Below are positions 50,900 to 58,741 of a stretch of DNA of 64,000 nt, piece after piece. How positions within the stretch are numbered: position 1 is the first letter of the stretch; each line of letters starts with the position of its first letter. The stretch lies in the NCBI GenBank assembly GCA_024403675.1, contig JAKSRH010000005.1, positions 31,395 through 95,394 of the forward strand, read 5' to 3'. The notes below the pieces were generated by a model that ran no database searches, was not told where the DNA came from, and saw only the letters and a program-made list of their open reading frames with translations. This stretch comes from Saccharofermentans sp. GTDB taxonomy: Bacteria; Bacillota; Clostridia; Saccharofermentanales; Saccharofermentanaceae. Position numbers and translations under genes: made by a program.

Positions 50900-52129
50900 T
50901 TATTTTTCTTCAGTAAGTTCTTTCTGCTTATTAATAAGGTAATCGACAGTATGTTTTGCTGAGGTGCCAAGGTTTGATAATCCTTGCTTAAGCACCTCAT
51001 CATGCATGCTGTTTTGATTTGTATTATTAAGACTTTTGTCGATTATTGATTTAATGTTTTCTGAATAGTTTTCATCGATAGGAGAACCAATTTTCCTGAT
51101 AGTTGATAACAACCATGTAGGGTCATCTTTTAACCAATAAGCATCATATTGAGAGCTATCAAAATCAAAATCAGCATAAATGAAAGGCTTATTGAAAACG
51201 AGATAATAGTCCATGATGACACCTGAAAAATCAGAGATAAGGATATCAGAGCGATTAAGGACATCAAAATTATCATTATCTCTATTCCATTCAAGCTTAT
51301 CGCTATTTGGGAATTCTGACATGAGTCTATCAATCATTTCTTTTTCAGATTTAAATGATTGAGGATGTGGTCTAATGATAATGTGATATCCAGTATCAAC
51401 AAGGGCTTTTATGAAAGGACTTCCGTATCTTGCGAGGATAGCATTTGTATTCCAAGAAGGTGCAAGAAGTACAACAGGAGTGTCGTTTTTGATATCAGGT
51501 GTAGATTTTTTGCGCGCGAAAAGGGAATCAACATAAGGAAGTCCCATATTAACGATTTCTTTATTAGGCTGATTACGCAGTTCTTCAAGTTTTCTAATTT
51601 GTTTTTCGAATACAGGGCCTATATTTAATACTGCATCGTAAGCATCGAGAGAAAACATTTTATAAAGACTTGGGTCTGAGATGGCATGGAAAATATGCAC
51701 GTAGTACTTAACATTACGTGAGCGCTTCCATTGGTACACATCGAGATTTGGAGTTGTAGATAAAAGTATATCTGCCTTTAAAAGATTCATTCGGGAGTAT
51801 GTAGCATTTCCTTTGCCGGCAAAAACACATTTTACATATTTATAGTCTTTGCTAAGAGCTGGATCGTCTTGAGCGGCAGTGTAGAATGTTATTTCAATAC
51901 CGCGTTTTTCAAATTCATCACAAATAGGTTCAAATGTATTCCAATAATGTTTGCTATCAGAAAATATAGCAAACTTCTGGTGATCTTTATCAATATTTAC
52001 TTTTTCTCTAGATACAAGAAACTTTAGTTTCAATAGCAATGAACGGAAGAAAAATACAGCGACGCTCACTACGCCGATGGCGATGGTAAATAACATGCTT
52101 CCTGTTCCTGGATCAATATATAAGCTCAT
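50900..52129 (-). CDS. CDP-glycerol glycerophosphotransferase-like protein with YIDPGTGS membrane anchor (copy 2)
   Basis: The 409 residues are a clear paralogue of the protein at 44449-45690: MSLYIDPGTGSML start with anchor helix, HIFHAISD in place of HIFHGIYD, LLAPSWN, IIRPHPQSF and ISDFSGVIMDYYLVFNKP. In TagB/TagF enzymes the HG dipeptide is part of the active site, and here the second residue is Ala, so activity or substrate may differ from copy 1. It is the second gene after the YidC-fusion gene (8-base gap, GAAGGAG ahead), the reverse of the order in copy 1. Confidence 0.85.
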   Translation of the reverse strand: MSLYIDPGTGSMLFTIAIGVVSVAVFFFRSLLLKLKFLVSREKVNIDKDHQKFAIFSDSKHYWNTFEPICDEFEKRGIEITFYTAAQDDPALSKDYKYVKCVFAGKGNATYSRMNLLKADILLSTTPNLDVYQWKRSRNVKYYVHIFHAISDPSLYKMFSLDAYDAVLNIGPVFEKQIRKLEELRNQPNKEIVNMGLPYVDSLFARKKSTPDIKNDTPVVLLAPSWNTNAILARYGSPFIKALVDTGYHIIIRPHPQSFKSEKEMIDRLMSEFPNSDKLEWNRDNDNFDVLNRSDILISDFSGVIMDYYLVFNKPFIYADFDFDSSQYDAYWLKDDPTWLLSTIRKIGSPIDENYSENIKSIIDKSLNNTNQNSMHDEVLKQGLSNLGTSAKHTVDYLINKQKELTEEK

Positions 52130-52137
52130 AGTAGGTT

Positions 52138-54678
52138 TTATGCTCCTTCTTCTATAACATTCTGCCAGTTGTCAGAATTATATATGTCGTTTGTATCTGT
52201 TATTTCATACCAATTATTACTATTAGTAAATGTATTTCCATTATTGTATGCGATAAACAAATCGTGTGAATTGGAAATTTTTATAGGCAAGTTATTTTTG
52301 TAATCGTTTGAAATGATATTTCCTGTATATGGATTTACTGGATTTTCAAAGATACTATTTACTGCAAGGTATGGAGTATCTGCGTTTGTCATGAATTCAT
52401 TGGATACCTCAAAACCGTGACTGTTGAAGTCCTTATACAACAATAAAGGAGAGTAATATTCCATGGCAGGATTGTTAGTGAATCCTGTTGGATGACCATG
52501 ATCAGAAACGATTATGATACGAGTATTATCGTATACACCATTCGTTTTTAAGTACTCTAACCAATCTCCAATTGTGAATAGGGAGGTAGCAGTAGAAAGG
52601 AAAGATACTTTTACACCTTCATTGTCACCACATATTGTTTCTGACTGACGAAGGAACTCTTCATAGTCGAATCTAGGATCAATGTAATTAATACTAGGCT
52701 CGAGAGAATCATGAGTTAATTCATTTTGGAATACAAGTAGGTGGTTGGAATTATCGTCATATATATTAGTCATAGATATAAGTGAGTTTAATACACCATA
52801 GTGATCTAATGCCTTATAGCATTCGCCAGTAAGACTAATACTATTTACACTTGTTTCATGACCGTAAATAGTGCGATTAGGATTTTGATAGTTACCATAG
52901 TCATAAATTACATCCTGTCCGTAAACCATACATTTGCAGAGACCATAAATGAAAAAATCTCTATTACGAACAGCGTTAAGCTCTGGATTTATTGTATCTG
53001 CGTACTGGTTGTAATCGGATCCTGTATAGTAGGCAGATACATTAGCTAAGTCATCATAAATAATTGTCTCTGGTATATGTTCATATCCTGCGTAAGGTGG
53101 ATCAACTACTGTAACTGAATATCCTTCTGCTGAAAATATAGTAGGTAATACCTTAAGGGCCTCATTATGCTTAGATTCCAAAGATTCATTTGGTCTCATA
53201 TTAATCATTTCAGGAGTATACTCATAGCCTCCGAACAAAGCAGGACTTGCAAGATTGGTATGCCCCGCGAAAGAAACTGTATTTGGGTAATAGACAAAAC
53301 CGTCGTATATATCGCTAAGTTCTGGAAACATTTCGAGTTCATATGGCATTGTATAACCAATAGAACGGTCTAACATAATAACAATGACATTTGTTCCTTC
53401 TGTGGACAAATTAATCTGAAGTTCACCTTTGTTTTCAGGTTGATGAAAATCATTGTAATGATTAGTGGCGTCATTCACTCTTGAAAAACCAACAAATAAA
53501 GTAAACACCAAAGTTGCAGCTATGGCTGTGTTGATAAGAAATTTTGAATATTTGTTGATTAATAAAAATAAACCTACAGAAAAGATTATTACAAATACAT
53601 ATGTAATTTCTCTTGCTATTAAGAAGTCCAAACTTTTCATTACATCTGTAGCGTAGAAATAATTAGCCATGAAGAACATGAATAATCCAACAGATATGTA
53701 ACTATAAATTGTTTTACCTTTTGATGGAAGTAACCAATAAATTACATATTCCCATACAACTAAAATACCTAATCCAATTAGAACAGATGGACCAAGATAT
53801 TTTACTGGGTTACTCATATCAGATGAATCCATGAATTCTAGAGGTGAGGCAGCTAGAATAAAGCTAGGTACATAAAAAGCAATAAGAGATACTTTTGCTA
53901 GCTGTGATAGTACGAACTGAAAACCTGTTGTCTTCGTACTACGAGGAATAAAAGCTGATAATTTGGATATAGATTTCTTTGTTTTGTTTACGTCTATTAG
54001 TTTTGCAAAAAAATAATTAACGATATTCTTAACAAGGGAAAAGACATTATTAAGTGTCCAATAAAATGTTAATGCAGCAGGAGAGTTATATAGAAGAACA
54101 AGGAATAAAGCTGCCATACCATTTATTTGTATTTTTTCTTTTAGTGGATGGCCTTTGGTGTAGACAAGTCCAGAAATGACATTGATTAATGTCATAAGTA
54201 TAGGAAGAACATTAATAGAAAAAGTGCCAATATGAAACAAGGCATCAGGTTGGCTTAAATCCTTGATGAACCAAAAGGAAACGCCGTTAAGGCAACGAAG
54301 AGTAGAGAGCAAGTTATATGCCGCCATAAAAAATGGCACTTGTAGAAGGAGTGATGTGGCGCTTCTAAGAGACATAATTGGGTTATAACTATTGAGTTTA
54401 TAGTACATCTGGAGCATCATAAAACGCTCGTCGCCGGAGAATGACTTCTTTATGTGATTTATTCCTGGATTTAGCTTTTTTTCGATTTCGCGCTGCTCGT
54501 TTTGAATCTTATCTGCACGGATATAAAGAGGCAGAACTACAATATTTACAATTAGGCTAAGGCAAATAATGGCATATCCATAGTTGCTTACATGTTTGCT
54601 TGAAATAGAAAAAGCAAACTCAAACAAAAGCTGTAGAGGATATATCAATATCAAATATAGTGCGTGCCCCAAACCCAT
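52138..54678 (-). CDS. YidC/Oxa1-like domain fused to an LTA-synthase/sulfatase-like domain (copy 2)
   Basis: The 846 residues repeat the plan of copy 1: a YidC-like part (1-225, with LLLQVPFFMAAYNLL and NSPAALTFYWTLNN), about six more helices, then an outside phosphatase/sulfatase-superfamily domain from about 425 with Asp437 (IMLDR), Thr474 (FAGHTN) and Asp726-His727 (VSDHG). FGGYEYTP and KHNEAL/VVDPPYAGYE are shared with copy 1. The YidC groove Arg is again Asn45. AAGGAG precedes the ATG. It leads a two-gene operon with the copy 2 transferase. Confidence 0.85.
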   Translation of the reverse strand: MGLGHALYLILIYPLQLLFEFAFSISSKHVSNYGYAIICLSLIVNIVVLPLYIRADKIQNEQREIEKKLNPGINHIKKSFSGDERFMMLQMYYKLNSYNPIMSLRSATSLLLQVPFFMAAYNLLSTLRCLNGVSFWFIKDLSQPDALFHIGTFSINVLPILMTLINVISGLVYTKGHPLKEKIQINGMAALFLVLLYNSPAALTFYWTLNNVFSLVKNIVNYFFAKLIDVNKTKKSISKLSAFIPRSTKTTGFQFVLSQLAKVSLIAFYVPSFILAASPLEFMDSSDMSNPVKYLGPSVLIGLGILVVWEYVIYWLLPSKGKTIYSYISVGLFMFFMANYFYATDVMKSLDFLIAREITYVFVIIFSVGLFLLINKYSKFLINTAIAATLVFTLFVGFSRVNDATNHYNDFHQPENKGELQINLSTEGTNVIVIMLDRSIGYTMPYELEMFPELSDIYDGFVYYPNTVSFAGHTNLASPALFGGYEYTPEMINMRPNESLESKHNEALKVLPTIFSAEGYSVTVVDPPYAGYEHIPETIIYDDLANVSAYYTGSDYNQYADTINPELNAVRNRDFFIYGLCKCMVYGQDVIYDYGNYQNPNRTIYGHETSVNSISLTGECYKALDHYGVLNSLISMTNIYDDNSNHLLVFQNELTHDSLEPSINYIDPRFDYEEFLRQSETICGDNEGVKVSFLSTATSLFTIGDWLEYLKTNGVYDNTRIIIVSDHGHPTGFTNNPAMEYYSPLLLYKDFNSHGFEVSNEFMTNADTPYLAVNSIFENPVNPYTGNIISNDYKNNLPIKISNSHDLFIAYNNGNTFTNSNNWYEITDTNDIYNSDNWQNVIEEGA

Positions 54679-54742
54679 AATCTAACTCCTTAAAAACAAA
54701 TACATTATAGCTTTCAAATTATAAAAGTGGTACAAGTAGATT

Positions 54743-55357
54743 ATGGATACTAAATATATTGCACTAAGTTTTGATGATGGTCCGTCAAATGTTACTTCAA
54801 GTGTTCTCGATATTTTGGAAAGATTTGATGTACCAGCAACCTTTTTTCTTATTGGTGAAAACGTAGTAGAAGAGAAGAAATCTACTATGGCACGCCAGAT
54901 TGCCCTTGGATGTGAACTTTGTAATCATTCACTTACCCATAGTCACATGCCTGAGTTAACGGCAGACGAAGTTGCGCTTGAAATAACAGAAACCACTCGT
55001 CGTATAGAGACTCTTGCGGGAGTGACACCTAAGTTCTTTCGCCCACCTTTTATCGAGACTAATGACATCATGTACGATGTGATTGATATGCCTTTTATTT
55101 GCGGAATCGATAGTGTGGATTGGGATAGTGCGACTACGGTAGAAAAGCGCATCGAAAATGTCCTTTCTCAAGTGGTTCCAGGCGCTATTATTCTTATGCA
55201 TGATTTTGACGATAACACCCAGACCGTGAAGGCGTTACCTACAATTATCTCGGAGCTTAAGGAGCAGGGATATGAATTTGTGACCATAAGCAAATTGTTT
55301 GAAGTTTATGGTGTAGACCCTAAGGTAAAAGGGAAAATTTGGAGTATCGTATGCTAA
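54743..55357 (+). CDS. Polysaccharide deacetylase (CE4, NodB domain)
   Basis: The 204 residues are a bare NodB domain: SFDDGPS with base Asp11 and metal Asp12, CNHSLTHSHM with metal His62 and His66, RPPF at 100-103 and ILMHDFD near 150 with the catalytic His. Such enzymes remove acetyl groups from peptidoglycan, chitooligomers or other glycans. No signal peptide or anchor is visible, which is unusual for a wall deacetylase and leaves its location open. No good ribosome binding site is seen. It is divergent from the YidC-fusion copy 2. Confidence 0.9.
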   Translation: MDTKYIALSFDDGPSNVTSSVLDILERFDVPATFFLIGENVVEEKKSTMARQIALGCELCNHSLTHSHMPELTADEVALEITETTRRIETLAGVTPKFFRPPFIETNDIMYDVIDMPFICGIDSVDWDSATTVEKRIENVLSQVVPGAIILMHDFDDNTQTVKALPTIISELKEQGYEFVTISKLFEVYGVDPKVKGKIWSIVC

Positions 55358-55394
55358 GTGTAAGACCATGTGCGAAGTGGTGAGGAAGAGGAAT

Positions 55395-55496
55395 ATGCTT
55401 TTTGTGGACGCCAGTGGAAATGTATCGAAATGGAGATGCTTTTCTAAGGATTGTCGCTTGTTTGACGGCAGTCTATGTGATACTATTGCTAGGTAA
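55395..55496 (+). CDS. Possible small Cys-containing protein, 33 residues
   Basis: An open frame between the deacetylase and the T-box begins MLFVDASGNVSKW and ends with three cysteines in CFSKDC and SLC. GGTGAGGAAGAGG lies just ahead of the ATG, and an earlier in-frame ATG at 55368 would give 42 residues. It might be a real small protein or chance. No family is recognised. Confidence 0.3.
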   Translation: MLFVDASGNVSKWRCFSKDCRLFDGSLCDTIAR

Positions 55497-55746
55497 AAGC
55501 GAAGACAGAGACAGTAGTTTATGACTTACGTCCACAGAGAGAATCCCCTAGGCTGAGAGGGATTTGACCGGTTATTATACGAAGACCACTCTCGAGCTGA
55601 TCGCCGAAGGTTAGGCTTCAGGCCCACGCCCTAAGCGACTCCGTGTAGTTACGTTAAAGACATAATGAGTTAAATCTAAGGTGGAACCGTGCGTTACGCA
55701 CCCTTGGAAATGCATCTCGGATGCATGTTCTGAGAGTGCTTTTTTT
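55497..55746 (+). ncRNA. T-box riboswitch controlling thrS
   Basis: Leader RNA that reads uncharged tRNA-Thr. It shows the ordered T-box elements: ACAGTAG (about 55509), CAGAGAG, the stem I GGCTGAGAGG segment, a specifier region GAAG-ACC-A with Thr codon ACC at 55585-55587 followed by the usual purine, and the T-box AAGGTGGAACCGTGCG (55678-55693) with the TGGA bulge at 55682-55685. TGGA pairs with a tRNA ending UCCA, which fits the U73 I expect for Firmicute tRNA-Thr. The terminator follows at once and thrS 26 bases later. Confidence 0.93.
55698..55746 (+). terminator. T-box-controlled intrinsic terminator before thrS
   Basis: GCACCCTTGGAAATGCATC pairs with the segment ending GAGAGTGC at 55739, with one mismatch and one bulge, over a TCG loop, and is followed by seven T at 55740-55746. 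Its 5' arm overlaps the 3' side of the T-box antiterminator. Confidence 0.88.
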
Positions 55747-55771
55747 ATGACATGAAAAGGAGAATAAAGTC

Positions 55772-57529
55772 ATGGTAAATTTTAAAGAAGACGAGCAGCT
55801 TAATACACTGAACCACTCTTGCGCACACCTTATGGCGCAGGCAGTTAAGCACCTTTACCCAGATGCTAAGTTCTGGGTAGGACCTGTAGTAGACACAGGT
55901 TTCTATTACGATATGGACCTTGGTGGTAAGGCTCTTAACGAGGAAGATATCGCAGCTATCGAGAAGGAAATGAAGAAGGTAGCTAAGACAGGCGTTAAGA
56001 TCTACAGAAGAGAGATTTCTAAGGATGAGGCTCTCGAGATGTTTAAGGATGACCCATACAAGATGGACCTCATCTCTAACATGGAAGATGGAACAATCAC
56101 ATGCTACGATCAGGGCGACTTTACAGACCTCTGTCGTGGTCCTCACGTAGATAACGTAAAGCTTTGCCGTAACTTTAAGCTTATTAAGCACTCTGGTGCT
56201 TACTGGAAGGGTGATGCAGAGAACCAGGTTCTCGAGAGAGTATATGGTGTATGTTTCCCAACAGCAGAGGAGCTCGAAGAGCACCTTAAGCTTCTTGAGG
56301 AGGCTAAGGAGCGTGACCACCGTAAGATTGGTAAGGAAATGGGTCTTTTCATGGTAGATGATCTTATCGGCCGTGGTCTTCCAATGTTTCTTCCTAACGG
56401 TTACACAATCTGGCAGGAGTTAGAGGATTACATCAAGGGTAAGGAGCGTAAGCTTGGTTACCAGCACGTAATGACTCCATGCGTAGGTACAGTTGATCTT
56501 TATAAGACATCTGGTCACTGGGATCACTACAAGGAGAACATGTTCCCTGCAATGGAAGTAGAAGGTGAGAGCTTCGTTCTTCGTCCAATGAACTGCCCAC
56601 ACCACATGAGAATCTTTGCTAATAAGCCACATTCTTATAAGGATCTTCCTATCAGAATCGCTGAGATTGCTCATGACTTCAGATTCGAGTCTTCTGGTAC
56701 TCTTAAGGGAATCGAGAGAGGTCGCCACTTCTGTCAGAATGACTCCCATATCTTCGTATCTCCAGACCAGATTAAGGATGAGGTAAAGAGCGTATGTGAC
56801 CTTATCTTCTCCACATATGAGGATTTCGGTATTACAGATTATAGATGTGTACTTTCCCTCAGAGATCCAGCAGATACTAAGAAGTATCACCAGGATGATG
56901 AGATGTGGGATACAGCTGAGCAGGCTCTCCGTGAGACATTGAACGAGATTGGTATCGAGTATACAGAGGAAATCGGTGAGGCAGCTTTCTATGGTCCTAA
57001 GCTCGACGTTAACGTAAAGCCAGCTATTGGTAATGAGATTACTCTTTCCACATGTCAGCTCGATTTCTGTCTCCCAGCTAAGTTCGAACTTACATACATC
57101 GATTCTGACGGCGAGAAGAAGACACCAGTAGTTCTCCACAGAGCTATCCTTGGTTCCCTCGACAGATTCATGGCTTATATCCTTGAGGAGACAAAGGGTA
57201 ACCTCCCTACATGGCTTGCTCCTACACAGGTTAAGGTTCTTCCTGTTAAGACAGATGATGAGAGCCTTATGGCTTACTGCGATAAGCTCATCACAGCTCT
57301 CGAGGATGCTGATGTACGTGTAGCATTTGATACACGTTCTGAGAAGCTCGGCTACAAAATGCGTGAGGCTCAGATGCAGAAGGTTCCTTACATGGTAGTT
57401 CTTGGTGCTAAGGAAGCTGAGGAGGGTGTTATTTCCTTCCGTCTCCACGGCGAGCAGAAGACAACAACAGTTGGTTTCGACGAGTTTGTTGATATGATTG
57501 TTACTGAGATTAAGACAAAGAAGAGATAA
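55772..57529 (+). CDS. thrS: Threonyl-tRNA synthetase lacking the TGS domain
   Basis: Charges tRNA-Thr. The 585 residues begin directly in the editing domain, with HxxxH at His15/His19 (NHSCAHL) and its further Cys/His at CYDQGDFTDLCRGPHV (111-126), then the class II core with motif 2-type RPMNCPHHMR (Cys275 as zinc ligand), RFESSGTL and GSLDRFMAYILEE, and the anticodon-binding domain (about 480-585). The usual N-terminal TGS domain of about 60 residues is missing. AGGAG lies ten bases ahead of the ATG and the T-box terminator lies just upstream, leaving no room for it. Confidence 0.95.
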   Translation: MVNFKEDEQLNTLNHSCAHLMAQAVKHLYPDAKFWVGPVVDTGFYYDMDLGGKALNEEDIAAIEKEMKKVAKTGVKIYRREISKDEALEMFKDDPYKMDLISNMEDGTITCYDQGDFTDLCRGPHVDNVKLCRNFKLIKHSGAYWKGDAENQVLERVYGVCFPTAEELEEHLKLLEEAKERDHRKIGKEMGLFMVDDLIGRGLPMFLPNGYTIWQELEDYIKGKERKLGYQHVMTPCVGTVDLYKTSGHWDHYKENMFPAMEVEGESFVLRPMNCPHHMRIFANKPHSYKDLPIRIAEIAHDFRFESSGTLKGIERGRHFCQNDSHIFVSPDQIKDEVKSVCDLIFSTYEDFGITDYRCVLSLRDPADTKKYHQDDEMWDTAEQALRETLNEIGIEYTEEIGEAAFYGPKLDVNVKPAIGNEITLSTCQLDFCLPAKFELTYIDSDGEKKTPVVLHRAILGSLDRFMAYILEETKGNLPTWLAPTQVKVLPVKTDDESLMAYCDKLITALEDADVRVAFDTRSEKLGYKMREAQMQKVPYMVVLGAKEAEEGVISFRLHGEQKTTTVGFDEFVDMIVTEIKTKKR

Positions 57530-57553
57530 TTCTTCACTTTAATTAAGTATTAT

Positions 57554-57591
57554 AAAAGCGGGATCCATATTATTGGGCCCCGCTTTTTTTA
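57554..57591. terminator. Terminator between thrS and the convergent regulator gene
   Basis: AAAAGCGGG (57554-57562) pairs with CCCGCTTTT (57579-57587); T-tract to 57590. The minus strand also has a short T-run, so it can serve both genes. Confidence 0.85.
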
Positions 57592-57598
57592 TCTGTAA

Positions 57599-58342
57599 TT
57601 ATTTCTTTCTATATTCTGTAGGAAGAACGCCGTGGAATTCTTTAAACGCGGAAGTAAATTTGCTTTGGCTTCCGTATCCTACCGCGTCAGCTATCTCGGC
57701 GATGGTAGATTCAGTAGAAGTTAGAAGTCGGGCCGCTTGCTCCATGCGGTGTTCCTTAATATGCGCGGCAATGGAATTACCATATACAGATTTAAAGACC
57801 GCCTTAATCGTTGTAGGATTCATGTGGAACTGATGTGATAAATTCTCGATAGTAATGCGCTGATCTAGATGATGAGACAGATAGTCGTGAATATCGTGAA
57901 TGATTTCAATCTGTTCGGAGGAGTGGTCAAGGTCACCATGATTCTCGTGATTACAGCAGCAGTTGTCGTGGCCGTGTTCAGGACAAGCAATATCAATTGT
58001 ATCTTCAATCATCTCGTGAAGAAGATTAGAAAGCGCATTATCAGTTGCTTTGTAATAAACTTCCTTTCCTACGCGGCGGAAAGTGACTAGGTCATTGTCG
58101 CGGAGTGCTTTGAGATGGTGAGATACGGCTGGGCTAGACATACCTACAAGGGATGCTATGTCGAGAACACAGTCTTCGTGGTGGCAAAGTAGCCAGAAAA
58201 TACGCACACGTGAAGGGTCACTCAAAAGCTTAAAAAACTCGGAAACTTTGGCGAAATCATCTCCATGATTTGTGAGATTTTCGGCTAGTACTTTAATATC
58301 GTGTTCATCCCCATGGTGATGCGGAAGTTCCTTAATTGACAT
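57599..58342 (-). CDS. ArsR/SmtB-AraC fusion metal-responsive regulator
   Basis: The 247 residues hold two DNA-binding domains. An N-terminal HHHGDEH tail leads into an ArsR/SmtB winged helix (about 33-110, SSPAVSHHLKALRD as recognition helix, Cys53 and Cys58 in LLCHHEDC near the SmtB/CadC thiol position). A Cys/His-rich linker (about 120-140) has five Cys/His clusters including CCC. Then comes an AraC-type double helix-turn-helix (about 150-245, IAEIADAVGYGSQSKFTSAF). The ATG at 58342 has AAGGAG ahead. It is divergent from a metal-binding protein and a P1B-ATPase, whose expression it probably controls in response to Zn, Cd or Pb. Confidence 0.88.
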   Translation of the reverse strand: MSIKELPHHHGDEHDIKVLAENLTNHGDDFAKVSEFFKLLSDPSRVRIFWLLCHHEDCVLDIASLVGMSSPAVSHHLKALRDNDLVTFRRVGKEVYYKATDNALSNLLHEMIEDTIDIACPEHGHDNCCCNHENHGDLDHSSEQIEIIHDIHDYLSHHLDQRITIENLSHQFHMNPTTIKAVFKSVYGNSIAAHIKEHRMEQAARLLTSTESTIAEIADAVGYGSQSKFTSAFKEFHGVLPTEYRKK

Positions 58343-58400
58343 ATAATTCTCCTTTTTGGAAATCAACTTAGCCCTTTTGGCAGTAGATTCCTATATAGCG

Positions 58401-58429
58401 TTGACTCCCCTTCCAAAACAAATTATATT
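58401..58429 (+). promoter_or_regulatory. Sigma-A promoter of the metal-export genes
   Basis: TTGACT (58401-58406), 17-base spacer, TATATT (58424-58429); each box is one base from consensus. Predicted start is near 58436. Confidence 0.8.
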
Positions 58430-58440
58430 TCAGCCATAAA

Positions 58441-58460
58441 GATTAAACAATCATTTAATC
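58441..58460. promoter_or_regulatory. Candidate ArsR/SmtB-type operator
   Basis: GATTAAA at 58441-58447 and TTTAATC at 58454-58460 are exact inverted copies with a 6-bp centre, at the predicted transcription start of the metal-export genes. Length and AT-rich arms resemble SmtB/CadC operators. Confidence 0.6.
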
Positions 58461-58487
58461 AAACCAACCAAAAAGGAGAAAATAAAA

Positions 58488-58706
58488 ATGAAGAAGACAT
58501 ACGTAATTGAAGTAGATTGTGCAAACTGCGCTAACCTCATGGAGGATGCAGCAAACAAGACAGCAGGTGTAGCTAACGCAGTAGTAAATTTCATGACACA
58601 GAAGATGACAGTAGAGTTCGAAGAGGGCGCTGATGAGAAGAAGACAATGAAGGCAGTTCTCAAGGCATGCCGCAAGGTGGAGCCAGATTGCGAGATCGAA
58701 TTCTAA
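58488..58706 (+). CDS. Heavy-metal-associated (HMA) domain protein, 72 residues
   Basis: A free-standing ferredoxin-like metal-binding domain with DCANC (Cys11, Cys14) at the site of the usual GMTCxxC motif. Such domains bind Cu(I), Zn or Cd through the two cysteines; the Asp ahead of the first Cys is a feature linked to Zn/Cd/Pb-type domains. The P1B-ATPase 35 bases downstream has no N-terminal HMA of its own, so this looks like its detached domain. AAGGAG precedes the ATG. Confidence 0.88.
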   Translation: MKKTYVIEVDCANCANLMEDAANKTAGVANAVVNFMTQKMTVEFEEGADEKKTMKAVLKACRKVEPDCEIEF

Positions 58707-58741
58707 TTAAAAGATAAATACAACGAAGGAACTTATTTACC

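Noticed and set aside
55584..55586. GAC (Asp) as the T-box specifier
   Set aside because: ACC, one base on, is followed by the usual purine and agrees with the downstream thrS.
56420..57448. Open frame of 342 codons on the minus strand across thrS
   Set aside because: Antisense to a certain gene, no ribosome binding site, no recognisable protein.
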